From JBAVQS01 sp049694275 (GTDB lineage Bacteria > Chloroflexota > Anaerolineae > UBA4142 > SHND01): 64,000 nt of DNA. The translations under genes and the position numbers were made by a program. Position 1 is the stretch's first letter. Each line of letters begins with the position of its first letter. This document shows positions 17,493-24,861 of the stretch, in pieces. The stretch is from NCBI GenBank assembly GCA_049694275.1, contig JBAVQS010000348.1, positions 10,229-74,228 of the forward strand. The letters run 5' to 3'. The notes beneath the pieces are model-generated. The model had not been told where the DNA came from. It was given only the letters and a program-made list of their open reading frames with translations, and did no database searches.

Positions 17493-17789
17493 TTATTCCT
17501 GTGAGGCTTGCGAGGTGCGTTTCAGGTCTTTCAGCGATTCCCGCACATCACGATCGAGTCCGGACGGGGACACCTCTACATTGCGTTTCTGCGTCGTCTC
17601 AATCATCGAAAACACTTGCTCCTTAGCCAGTCGCTGCCACTTTTGATAATCTTCAATTGAGACAATAACAGCCATCGGACGGCCGGACCGTTCGACAATG
17701 AACGAGTCCTTTTTATAGAACGCTTCTTCAATGAGCTTGCCAAAGTTGCGCCTCGCCTCAAAAGCCCCGATTGTCTTTTCCATTTTCAT
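17493..17789 (-). CDS. Phd/YefM-type antitoxin, no toxin partner seen
   Basis: The 98-residue protein begins KTIGAFEARRNFGKLIEEAFYKK and continues SFIVERSGRPMAVIVSIEDYQKW, the conserved Phd/YefM DNA-binding and dimerisation fold. The C-terminal ~40 residues (ETTQKRNVEVSPSGLDRDV) would be the toxin-neutralising tail. A toxin (RelE, Doc or PIN) is normally encoded immediately next to it, but the next gene is a YCII protein and upstream there is only the methyltransferase remnant. It is thus an orphan or acts on a distant partner. ATG 17789 and a second ATG at 17783 are both usable. Confidence 0.82.
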   Translation of the reverse strand: MKMEKTIGAFEARRNFGKLIEEAFYKKDSFIVERSGRPMAVIVSIEDYQKWQRLAKEQVFSMIETTQKRNVEVSPSGLDRDVRESLKDLKRTSQASQE

Positions 17790-17845
17790 TACTCCAATTC
17801 CAACGATACGATTGCGCTATTGCGCTGTTTGCGTCACTATCCTAA

Positions 17846-17873
17846 TCATTACATATCCGCGTGTGACTGTCAA
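17846..17873 (-). promoter_or_regulatory. Sigma-70-type promoter for the Phd-type antitoxin
   Basis: On the minus strand TTGACA (17873-17868) and TAATGA (17851-17846) are 16 bases apart, about 57 bases before the antitoxin ATG. Phd proteins usually repress their own promoter, so binding sites are likely here. Confidence 0.55.
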
Positions 17874-17925
17874 TAACGATAGAGCACGCCCTCACCTGCC
17901 TTTTCCCTTTTTCATCTGGTGCGGC

Positions 17926-17931
17926 TATAAT
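17926..17931 (+). promoter_or_regulatory. -10 element upstream of the methyltransferase remnant
   Basis: A consensus TATAAT lies 30 bases before the ATG at 17961, with GGAG seven bases before that ATG. The -35 region is poor (TTCCCT at 17 bases spacing). Confidence 0.4.
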
Positions 17932-17960
17932 CAACCGGAATCTCTTTTACGGAGTTAGTC

Positions 17961-18068
17961 ATGCCCAGTTTGGACTGGATCGGCAAAGCGTCGGTAGTCA
18001 ATCATCATCTACAAGCGCCCTACCGGCTCGTCAATTATGGGGGAAAGAGGAACATCGTGCACAAGTGA
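17961..18068 (+). pseudogene. Remnant of a type III (Mod-like) DNA methyltransferase N-terminus
   Basis: A 35-codon frame starts MPSLDWIGKASVVNHH and goes on to APYRL, then ends at TGA. This resembles the first ~22 residues of Mod/adenine-specific DNA methyltransferases, whose N-termini run MPTLDWIGK-AVVNHH--VP. Similarity stops after residue 24. The downstream motifs (DPPYNTG and the SAM site) are absent. A TATAAT box and ribosome-binding site upstream look intact. I interpret it as the 5' stump of a lost methyltransferase gene. The rest of the 381-base gap between 17789 and 18171 contains nothing else I can name. Confidence 0.55.
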
Positions 18069-18170
18069 TGTTGTCAGCGTCTCAAAGGCGTTGTACAATG
18101 CACGCACAGTCAGGCAGCCAAACAAACAGGCCGGCGCCCGATCAAATCCAGTGGATGTGCCAGGGCAAAC

Positions 18171-19613
18171 ATGAAATCTGATCTTCCGAATGCAAGCCAA
18201 TTCTCGCCTACTCAAACGCCTCTCCCCGATCTGCTAAAAATCCTCAAGCAGTATGAACCGGACCGCAAAGCGGTCGAGGCCGCCATTCAGCAAACGTTTT
18301 TCCCGGAAAGGGCAGAAATGACCGAATGGGCATGGAAGCTTGCAAATAATACGGTCATTGCCATGTCGCAGTATGGACTCGTTGACAAGCCGAAAGATAA
18401 AATCGAACATGTGGCCTTGACTGATCTTGGGAACTCGCTCTATGCTAAAGCAGCAGAAAACAAGTTCGCGGAACTGTACGACGAGTTTGTCCGACACATT
18501 CTCCTGAATCTTCATGGCCTCGATGTGGTGTCCGTAATTGACGATCTGGTGGCGAGCGGCAAAACCCCGACGAAGCATCTGATCGTCAAAGAACTGCGCC
18601 ATCGCGGGATTTATCATCCACCGAACGGGACGCATGCGAATGGGATGCGGCAATGGTTTGAACAGGCGGGCCTGGTCCCGAAGGATCAATGGACTATCGA
18701 CAGGGATCGTCTACAAGCGATTCTGGGAACCGGCCCAGGCGATATTGAGGCGTTTGCGGGATTGACCAAAGAGCAGCGCGATTTTGCCAAGGCTTTTGCC
18801 CGACTCAATACAGACCGAGCGCTCTCGAACAAGGTGGCCGATTACGCCACGACCCTGTACGGGACGGAATTCCCGGAAGGCGGCCTACCCCAATCGGTGC
18901 TATTTGCGCTTGAGCAAGCAGGTCTTATCAAAGCGGAAAAGACCACCAAGGGGCAAGGGGCCAAGCCGTATGTCGTCCGGCCTACCGACAAGCTCAAGAA
19001 TGAGGTCATCGAGCCGCTGCTGGACGCCATCGAGCAATCAGGCGGAATACAATATCGCAAGCTCATTCGGATGAAATACGAGGATATTCTCAAAGGGCTG
19101 AAAAGCAAATCGACGCACGACAAGGGGTTGGCGCTGGAGGCCCTGGCTTTTTATCTCGCGCGTCTGCTCGATTTGCAGTTTGTGAAGTGGCGGCTGCGCA
19201 GCAGCAAGACCGGCGGCGCCGAAGTCGACGTGGTCATGGAGGGCGCACGGTTGATCTTTAGTCGCTGGCAGATCCAGTGCAAGAATTCGGCCCAGGCCAC
19301 CCTTGAGGATATTGCGAAAGAAGTTGGAGTGGCGCAGGTTATCAAATCGAATGTTATTTTGATCGTTTCGACGGGCAAGATCGGCCCGGCAGCGCGCGCA
19401 TTTGCCGAAGAAGTGATGCAAAAGACATCGCTCTATGTCGCGCTGATCAATGGCGGGGACTTGGAACATCTGTTGGAGAATCCATCCGATGTTGTAGAGA
19501 TTATAAACAGTCAGGTCGATGTTGCTTTGGCAATCAGAAAACAACCGCGCTCTAGTTCATATCAAGCATACAATATGCATAGGGCGTCATCGTTAGTAGC
19601 CAATTACAGTTAG
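18171..19613 (+). CDS. Restriction endonuclease-like protein (winged-helix region plus PD-(D/E)xK domain)
   Basis: A 480-residue cytoplasmic protein. The N-terminal ~310 residues are helical with segments like winged-helix units (FFPERAEMTEWAWKLANNTVIAMSQYGLV; SVLFALEQAGLIKAEKTTKGQG). Residues 315-440 look like a PD-(D/E)xK nuclease core of the Mrr type: Glu323 in LALEALAFYL, Asp353 in AEVDVVME, and Gln369-Cys-Lys371 in WQIQCKN, followed by LIVSTGKIG and YVALINGGDL. Such proteins cut DNA, often modified DNA, as type II or type IV restriction enzymes. The residue assignments are my reading of the motif. A Mod remnant lies upstream and another PD-(D/E)xK protein overlaps its 3' end, so this is probably a decayed restriction-modification island. 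The ribosome-binding site is weak. Confidence 0.7.
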   Translation: MKSDLPNASQFSPTQTPLPDLLKILKQYEPDRKAVEAAIQQTFFPERAEMTEWAWKLANNTVIAMSQYGLVDKPKDKIEHVALTDLGNSLYAKAAENKFAELYDEFVRHILLNLHGLDVVSVIDDLVASGKTPTKHLIVKELRHRGIYHPPNGTHANGMRQWFEQAGLVPKDQWTIDRDRLQAILGTGPGDIEAFAGLTKEQRDFAKAFARLNTDRALSNKVADYATTLYGTEFPEGGLPQSVLFALEQAGLIKAEKTTKGQGAKPYVVRPTDKLKNEVIEPLLDAIEQSGGIQYRKLIRMKYEDILKGLKSKSTHDKGLALEALAFYLARLLDLQFVKWRLRSSKTGGAEVDVVMEGARLIFSRWQIQCKNSAQATLEDIAKEVGVAQVIKSNVILIVSTGKIGPAARAFAEEVMQKTSLYVALINGGDLEHLLENPSDVVEIINSQVDVALAIRKQPRSSSYQAYNMHRASSLVANYS

Positions 19614-20138
19614 CCGGTATGGGAACCTTACTCTGGAATGCCCATACAACGCGTCGGCTACTTTTACAGTATTCTCATAATCGGTGCTAATCATGTCACG
19701 GCCATCAGCCTTGTATTTATAGGTGTTGGGAACGGCTAATATCAAGCTATCTACTTGCACCATGACCAGCCCCTGCACCAAGTCCCTGTAAGCCGCATTC
19801 CCCATCCAAGCACGTGCTGCTTCGACTTCCAGCCCGCACCGCCAGTCCGGGTGATAAGCGTCAATTTGATATTGCAACTCTGGCTCTCCATTCTCACCAA
19901 AAAAGACCGGCCGCTCGATTTTCTCTTCCTTTTGTTTTCCGCCCTCAACTTGAAAGCCAAGCGCCACGAGATCATCTCGGATCATCGCTAGGACTTCGTC
20001 GCTCTTCAATCCTTTATCCAATCGTCTGGTTCCTAGCCGGGATTCGTATTTGCGAAAGATTGAAGCGATCTTTTCGATGAAATCTGGAGGGGGCTCGGTT
20101 CTCGGAAAGCACATGTACCGTATCGTAGACTGTGCCAT
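19593..20138 (-). CDS. Small PD-(D/E)xK nuclease-like protein
   Basis: The protein has 181 residues. Asp93 lies in YQIDAYHPDW, and Glu104 and Glu106 lie in GLEVEAARAWMGN, giving a D-x10-ExE arrangement like the metal site of PD-(D/E)xK endonucleases. This is followed by YRDLVQGLVMVQVDSLILAVPNTYKY. Proteins with this GNAxYRD-type block occur in restriction loci, but I do not recognise a characterised enzyme. ATG 20138 follows AGGAG by seven bases; Met9 is an alternative. The gene converges with the larger nuclease gene, overlapping its end by 21 bases. Confidence 0.6.
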   Translation of the reverse strand: MAQSTIRYMCFPRTEPPPDFIEKIASIFRKYESRLGTRRLDKGLKSDEVLAMIRDDLVALGFQVEGGKQKEEKIERPVFFGENGEPELQYQIDAYHPDWRCGLEVEAARAWMGNAAYRDLVQGLVMVQVDSLILAVPNTYKYKADGRDMISTDYENTVKVADALYGHSRVRFPYRLTVIGY

Positions 20139-20210
20139 CTATGGCTCCTGAGGTGAATTGTGCCCGATGCAAGGGAAAACGAGCACCGCAGCGGCTATGT
20201 GAGTGACGGG

Positions 20211-20438
20211 CTAAACTTCCAAAAGCTGTGCCGGAGAAATAGAAAGCGCCTTCGCCAGCAGCAAAAGCTGCTTGTCTGTTACCTGATGCGCACAGCGCTC
20301 AATCTTGGATACGCCAAAGCGGTCGATATCCCAGCCGAGTGTCTGAAGTTTAGCCGCTAATTGTTCTTGCGAAATTTTGGGCTTTTTGGAGAGCCGGGCC
20401 TTTTGGACATTCGGCCCGACCACATTCATAGAATCCAT
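20211..20438 (-). CDS. Xre-family helix-turn-helix regulator
   Basis: The 75-residue protein is essentially one HTH domain: VQKARLSKKPKISQEQLAAKLQ, then WDIDRFGVSKIERCAHQVTDKQLLLLAKALSISPAQLLEV. This matches the Xre/Cro fold. The frame stays open upstream to 20567, but that part shows no family similarity, so I start at ATG 20438 (or 20429). It lies 72 bases downstream of the small nuclease start, on the same strand, and may regulate the restriction-like genes, as C-proteins do. That link is inference. Confidence 0.7.
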   Translation of the reverse strand: MDSMNVVGPNVQKARLSKKPKISQEQLAAKLQTLGWDIDRFGVSKIERCAHQVTDKQLLLLAKALSISPAQLLEV

Positions 20439-20608
20439 GACAGTAAAGTGTGCAGCAAGCTCAAAGCACACGCATTCTAAAACAACCAGCAAAGTTTTGT
20501 GGCAGCTGGCCGTCACATAGTGCAAGTCAAGGGTCTCCCCTGCAAACCAAATGGACGTACCCCCCAATACGCAATAATCAGTAATTAGGTGTACATCTGA
20601 AAAAACGG

Positions 20609-21097
20609 CTACAAATGGTCATAGACGTAGAAGATGTAATCTTGAGACGTGGTCTTGACCCCCAGATCGTTTAGTAATCTGAGCAGTTGTGCGCGATGAT
20701 CGGTGCCGTGATTAGCCACATGGAGAAGCACTTGCCACAGTACAAGATCTTTGTCTTCCCCCTCGGCAAATGGCTTTTCGAACAGCCTATCGTCCCGCAA
20801 TTTTGCAAGATAATCGCGCATGTTTTGCTCGACGCTGTCCCAGTGTGCACGAATGATTTTCCGATCGTCAAAATCAGCGGGATTGAACGGTTCAGGGTTT
20901 GCGACGCCTCGCAATCCGCTAAACCATGTATCGTCAACGCTCATGAGATGAACGATTTGATCTCGAACCGACCCATGAGAATAGGCCACATGTTGCGTGA
21001 ACTGTTCATAGGATAGCGGAGTGATATACGTATCCCATATTTTGCGATTTTCAGTAAAGTGATAGTCGTAGAAATGGCGAAAGGCATTTGCATTCAT
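20609..21097 (-). CDS. DinB-family metal-binding four-helix protein
   Basis: The 162-residue protein has the DinB arrangement of histidines: His50 in DQIVHLMSVDDTWF, and His130 and His134 in HVANHGTDHRAQLLRLL. These bind a divalent metal in a four-helix bundle. The family includes thiol-dependent enzymes (bacillithiol or maleylpyruvate related) and damage-inducible proteins of unknown activity. Its ATG overlaps the TGA of the upstream glycosidase gene by four bases, so translation is coupled, although no functional link is known. Confidence 0.85.
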   Translation of the reverse strand: MNANAFRHFYDYHFTENRKIWDTYITPLSYEQFTQHVAYSHGSVRDQIVHLMSVDDTWFSGLRGVANPEPFNPADFDDRKIIRAHWDSVEQNMRDYLAKLRDDRLFEKPFAEGEDKDLVLWQVLLHVANHGTDHRAQLLRLLNDLGVKTTSQDYIFYVYDHL

Positions 21098-23493
21098 AAT
21101 TTAAGGTTCCCCTCAATCCGAATCGTCGCGGCCCCCGCCAGCGCCAGCGCCAGCGCATAGACGTTCGGGGCGGCGCGGCGGATTGTGACCGGCGCGCCGT
21201 TGCAGGTCGCCCCCTGCGGCGGTTCGGGCAGCCAGACCCACAGCTCCCCCTCCGCCCGGCGGCCCAGGTCCATCACGCGAATCTCGACCGCGCCCGCCTG
21301 CGCCTCGAACGCGTCAATCTCCCCCCCTTGTGTCAGGTGCAGCGTGTCCCCTACGAGGCGTGGTTGAGCGTCGGCCGCGCAGAGGCGCAGGACGATACAG
21401 CCGTGTGCGGGGATGCCGTGCAGCAAAATCTCAGGGCCGGTCTGCCGCCAGTAAGTCCGGTTCCAGAAATCGAATACGTGCAGCGGCGTGCGCTCCGCCA
21501 GCCCCAACTGCGCCAGTTGGACCGTCCGGCTCGCGGGCCGGTCGCTCCAGTTGAATACGGCTACCACACGCCAGTCGCCCCAGGACCGGCTCATCGTCGA
21601 TTCGTATAGCTCGGGCATGGCGCGTTGGAGCAGGTCCACCGCCTGCGCGCCGGGGCTGAGGATGGGCGTCAGGAGAGCCATGAGGTGAATGCGCTCGGGG
21701 TCGATTCGGGTGAGGTCGTCGCTGCTCACCACCAACCCGCCGTGCATCCCGATGAGCGTCGCGCCGCTCTTGATCTCGTTCTCGTTCAGCCGCGTCTCGG
21801 CGTTGCGGACCATCAAACAGTCCGGGTCGTTCCACCACCAGCGCCGGTGCAGCGTCCCCAGGGTGAGGGTGTGGCGGATATTGTTGCGGAGCGAGGCCAT
21901 CGACTGCTCCCCCTTGATGAGCGGCCCCGCCCACTGCAAGTTCCAGATCTGCGGGTCCCAGCTCGGCGCGGTGTCCGGACCGATGCGCATCGCATCCACC
22001 AGCCCGATCGCCGGGCCGAACGGGCAGCCGCACCCCAGCCAGAATACCTCCTCGCAGAACCCGCGGCGGAACGTTTCGAGCGTGCGGCGCAGCGCCTGCG
22101 CCCGCGTCATCTTGGGGTCGTGCCGCACGCCGGGGAGCGCGCCGGCGTACATGAAATCGCTCTTGACAAACTCGAATCCCCAGCGGTGCGCAATCGTATC
22201 GGCCAGGTGGGCAAAATGCTCGATCACCGCCGGGTGCGTCGCGTCGAGCACATAGCCAAAAAACTGGTAGAAATAGCCGCCGCGGATCGGCCGGCCGCGG
22301 GCATCGCGCACGAGCCAGTCGGGATGCACCTGCGCCATCTGCGAGCGCGGCTCGACGATGAACGGCGCAAACCAGAGCCCCGCGGCGTATCCCTTTTCCT
22401 TGATCCGGCCAGTTATATAGTCGAGGCCGTGTGGGAATTTGGCGTTCTGTGTCTCCCAATCCCCCCACGCCGATTGGTAGCCATCGTCCAACTGCACCGT
22501 CCGGATCGGTATCGTCGTGCGGAGCCGGTCAATCGTTTCGAGGTTTGCCAGGAACAGCTCTTCGGTAATGTTCTGAAAGTGGTGATACCAGTGTGTCCAC
22601 TTGATGGGGGGGGTGTGCGTTGGGACCCGCGCGTGCATCTCGCGTGCGACTGCCTGCACATAATCCGCCGGCGGGTCGGGGTTCGGAAGCGCGACGAACT
22701 GGACATAGCCCCATTCCGATTGAAAGGTCTCGCCCGGATCGAGCCGGATGCCGTCCGCCTGCGCCATCAACGCCAGCGCATTATCGCCCGGCGCGCAATT
22801 CACGTGCAGCAGGCTGAATTGCTCCGCGGTCGAGACAAATCCCGCCACGAGCGCCCATTTCTGATCGGTGAGGATGCCCCACCCCGAGCTCCAGAATTCA
22901 CCCGCCCGGTTCGGAATCGGCGCCCCGGGATCAAAGAGCATCTTGCCGACATAATGACCGATTCGGGTGCGGACCTCGCGCTGGGATGCATGGCGTAGAC
23001 CGGTATAGACCCAATCGTGCCAGCCCACTTTGAAGAAATCGAGCGCCTGCGGCCGGTCCGCAAACCGGACCGCGCCGCCGCTGCTTGCGCCGGCCTCGAC
23101 GAGCGCCAGGTTGTGCAGGTGAATGGGCTGTGCGCCGCGATGTGTGACGACGAGACGCAAGAGGACGAACGGCTGCGTCTCGTACACCTTGACCAGGAGC
23201 GACAGCGCCAGTTCCCCTTCCCCGCGGCAGTCAAACCGGGATTGCGTGCCCTTGCCGTGCGCGTCCTCCACCACCGCCTGCTCGACCAACTGCATACCGC
23301 CATCCGACGTGACCTGGCGCTGGACGCCGTCTGCCCCGCTCCAGCTCACGTTGCAGCGTGCATTGGCGATGGCGGGGAAACGGGCATGCGCCGGCTCGAT
23401 CCGAAAGCGCCCGTCCTGCAAGCGGTATCGCAAAACAATCGCATCATTGCCGGCCGCGCCGTCATAGCGCACCTCGCTCTGCAATCGCGTCAT
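21094..23493 (-). CDS. GH36-type glycoside hydrolase (alpha-galactosidase-like)
   Basis: The protein has about 800 residues without a signal peptide, so it is probably cytoplasmic. An N-terminal beta-sandwich spans about residues 1-290. A TIM barrel follows, with KWTHWYHHF, TVQLDDGYQ and GLWFAPF. The expected nucleophile is Asp446 in FVKSDFMYAG and the acid/base is Asp507 in MRIGPDTAP. A C-terminal beta domain closes the protein. This is the clan GH-D layout of alpha-galactosidases and related enzymes that release terminal alpha-linked galactose or N-acetylgalactosamine. The true sugar cannot be settled from sequence alone. ATG 23493 is preceded by GGGTGA; a GTG at 23508 would add five residues. 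It is coupled to the DinB gene downstream. Confidence 0.85.
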   Translation of the reverse strand: MTRLQSEVRYDGAAGNDAIVLRYRLQDGRFRIEPAHARFPAIANARCNVSWSGADGVQRQVTSDGGMQLVEQAVVEDAHGKGTQSRFDCRGEGELALSLLVKVYETQPFVLLRLVVTHRGAQPIHLHNLALVEAGASSGGAVRFADRPQALDFFKVGWHDWVYTGLRHASQREVRTRIGHYVGKMLFDPGAPIPNRAGEFWSSGWGILTDQKWALVAGFVSTAEQFSLLHVNCAPGDNALALMAQADGIRLDPGETFQSEWGYVQFVALPNPDPPADYVQAVAREMHARVPTHTPPIKWTHWYHHFQNITEELFLANLETIDRLRTTIPIRTVQLDDGYQSAWGDWETQNAKFPHGLDYITGRIKEKGYAAGLWFAPFIVEPRSQMAQVHPDWLVRDARGRPIRGGYFYQFFGYVLDATHPAVIEHFAHLADTIAHRWGFEFVKSDFMYAGALPGVRHDPKMTRAQALRRTLETFRRGFCEEVFWLGCGCPFGPAIGLVDAMRIGPDTAPSWDPQIWNLQWAGPLIKGEQSMASLRNNIRHTLTLGTLHRRWWWNDPDCLMVRNAETRLNENEIKSGATLIGMHGGLVVSSDDLTRIDPERIHLMALLTPILSPGAQAVDLLQRAMPELYESTMSRSWGDWRVVAVFNWSDRPASRTVQLAQLGLAERTPLHVFDFWNRTYWRQTGPEILLHGIPAHGCIVLRLCAADAQPRLVGDTLHLTQGGEIDAFEAQAGAVEIRVMDLGRRAEGELWVWLPEPPQGATCNGAPVTIRRAAPNVYALALALAGAATIRIEGNLKL

Positions 23494-23553
23494 TTTTTCA
23501 CCCGTCACACAAAATCATTCCATTCTCTGATGCCCGGCGCATTCGCCAACTCG

Positions 23554-24816
23554 TCACGCGGCCGCCGCAGGCTTGCTCGGCGGAGCGGGCTCGGTTACCC
23601 CGAGCGTCGCCGCGACCGTCTTGCGCACGCCGTTGACCCGGCTCGGGATGTTGACCTTGAAGCGATTGAAAAACACCACGTTGCCCGAATCGACATGGTC
23701 ATAGCCGGTATAGAGCACATAGCCGATCAGCCCGAGATTGACCGCCGCTGCCAGCGCCTGTCCTTGCGGCGAGGCCAGGGCCGGGAGCTTGCGCACCAGC
23801 GCCACCGCTTTGGACAATTTCTCCACCTGCTCAGTCTTGACCTTGTACTTGTCGGCAAGCCCCTTAACCGTGTCGGCCGCCTGGTTCACCTTGTCCACCT
23901 CGGCCGTATAGCCGGGCAGCCATTTGGCGACATCGTCTTTGACGAGCTTGGGCACATAGAGCATATCGACGAGTTGAGCAAAGGGGCCGGCGCTGTCGCC
24001 GGTCTGGGATTGGGAACGCAGCTTGTCCACCCAATCGCCCACTTGCTTGCGCGCCGCCGTCTCGGTGTCTTGCCCGATCAGCGCCAGCACCCAGTTATAC
24101 GCCTGGAGCAAAAGCTGGACCGCCGACGAGGCGAGGTCCATCGCCACTTTGCCGGCGCCCGCAATCAGTTGATCGAGCGATTGCGCAGCATCCTTGCTGA
24201 CGAGCGCGACACCTTCCATGACCAGGCTCGCATCCAGGAGGAGCAGGTCGCGCAGCACCTCGCCGCCAACTTTGGCCGCCTGGCGCGTAATGAAATCGAC
24301 CGCGCTGTTTACCTCCGTCTGGAGCGCGGCCCGCGCCGCCGGGAGATCCTTGGGCTTGTCCAGGAGTCCGCGCATGGTTCGCGTGGCGCTTTTGACGCCC
24401 GCCTGGACCGGCGCTTCGAGGACGGTGGCGAGATCATTCAACGACTGCTGGACCATCGCCGTGCCGATGCCGCCGCGCACCGGCGACTTGGGAACGCCTC
24501 GGGTCTGTTCGTCGGCTGTTTCTAGCAGGGCCTGCGCCACCTCGACCTGCGCGGTCGCCTGGGCAAGCAGTTTGAGCTCGGCCGCCTCGCGCGGGTTAGC
24601 CTCCGGCGCATTCAGTAATGAGGCCGTCATCTCGCCGACCTTTTGCGAGCTGGCGACGAGCTGCCGGGCGCGGGCGGCGAGCACATCCGGCGCGAGACCG
24701 CCCATTCCACGCATCGTCGCTGGCACGCTGACTGCGCCCTTGGCCTGGGTAAACAGCCCGCGCAGTTGACCGGCGTAATCCGAAAGGGTTTGTTGATATT
24801 GTTGCAAATCGGTCAT
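23554..24816 (-). CDS. Helical protein of unknown function
   Basis: The 420-residue protein is nearly all alpha-helical, rich in Ala, Gln and Lys, and starts MTDLQQYQQTLSDYAGQLRG. No enzyme motif or signal peptide is seen. Two more hydrophobic stretches lie near residues 230-250 (SSAVQLLLQAYNWVLALIG) and 355-372 (LAAAVNLGLIGYVLYTGY), which may be membrane-associated or buried. The C-terminus is Pro/Ala-rich. AGGAG lies six bases before the ATG. It follows the amidase and LysM genes on the same strand with short gaps, so it may belong to the same surface or cell-wall module. Confidence 0.6.
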   Translation of the reverse strand: MTDLQQYQQTLSDYAGQLRGLFTQAKGAVSVPATMRGMGGLAPDVLAARARQLVASSQKVGEMTASLLNAPEANPREAAELKLLAQATAQVEVAQALLETADEQTRGVPKSPVRGGIGTAMVQQSLNDLATVLEAPVQAGVKSATRTMRGLLDKPKDLPAARAALQTEVNSAVDFITRQAAKVGGEVLRDLLLLDASLVMEGVALVSKDAAQSLDQLIAGAGKVAMDLASSAVQLLLQAYNWVLALIGQDTETAARKQVGDWVDKLRSQSQTGDSAGPFAQLVDMLYVPKLVKDDVAKWLPGYTAEVDKVNQAADTVKGLADKYKVKTEQVEKLSKAVALVRKLPALASPQGQALAAAVNLGLIGYVLYTGYDHVDSGNVVFFNRFKVNIPSRVNGVRKTVAATLGVTEPAPPSKPAAAA

Positions 24817-24861
24817 CGTTCTGCTCCTCGTCGAGAGGTAGGGGCGCGCCGCCGGTTCGCC

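Noticed and set aside
20439..20567. Longer N-terminus for the Xre regulator
   Set aside because: Upstream in-frame residues are Cys/His-rich with no conservation visible; Xre proteins of this type begin near ATG 20438.
21625..24525. Two long plus-strand frames (457 and 502 codons) antisense to the glycosidase and helical genes
   Set aside because: Their translations are Arg-rich with no recognisable fold, while the minus strand encodes clear protein families.
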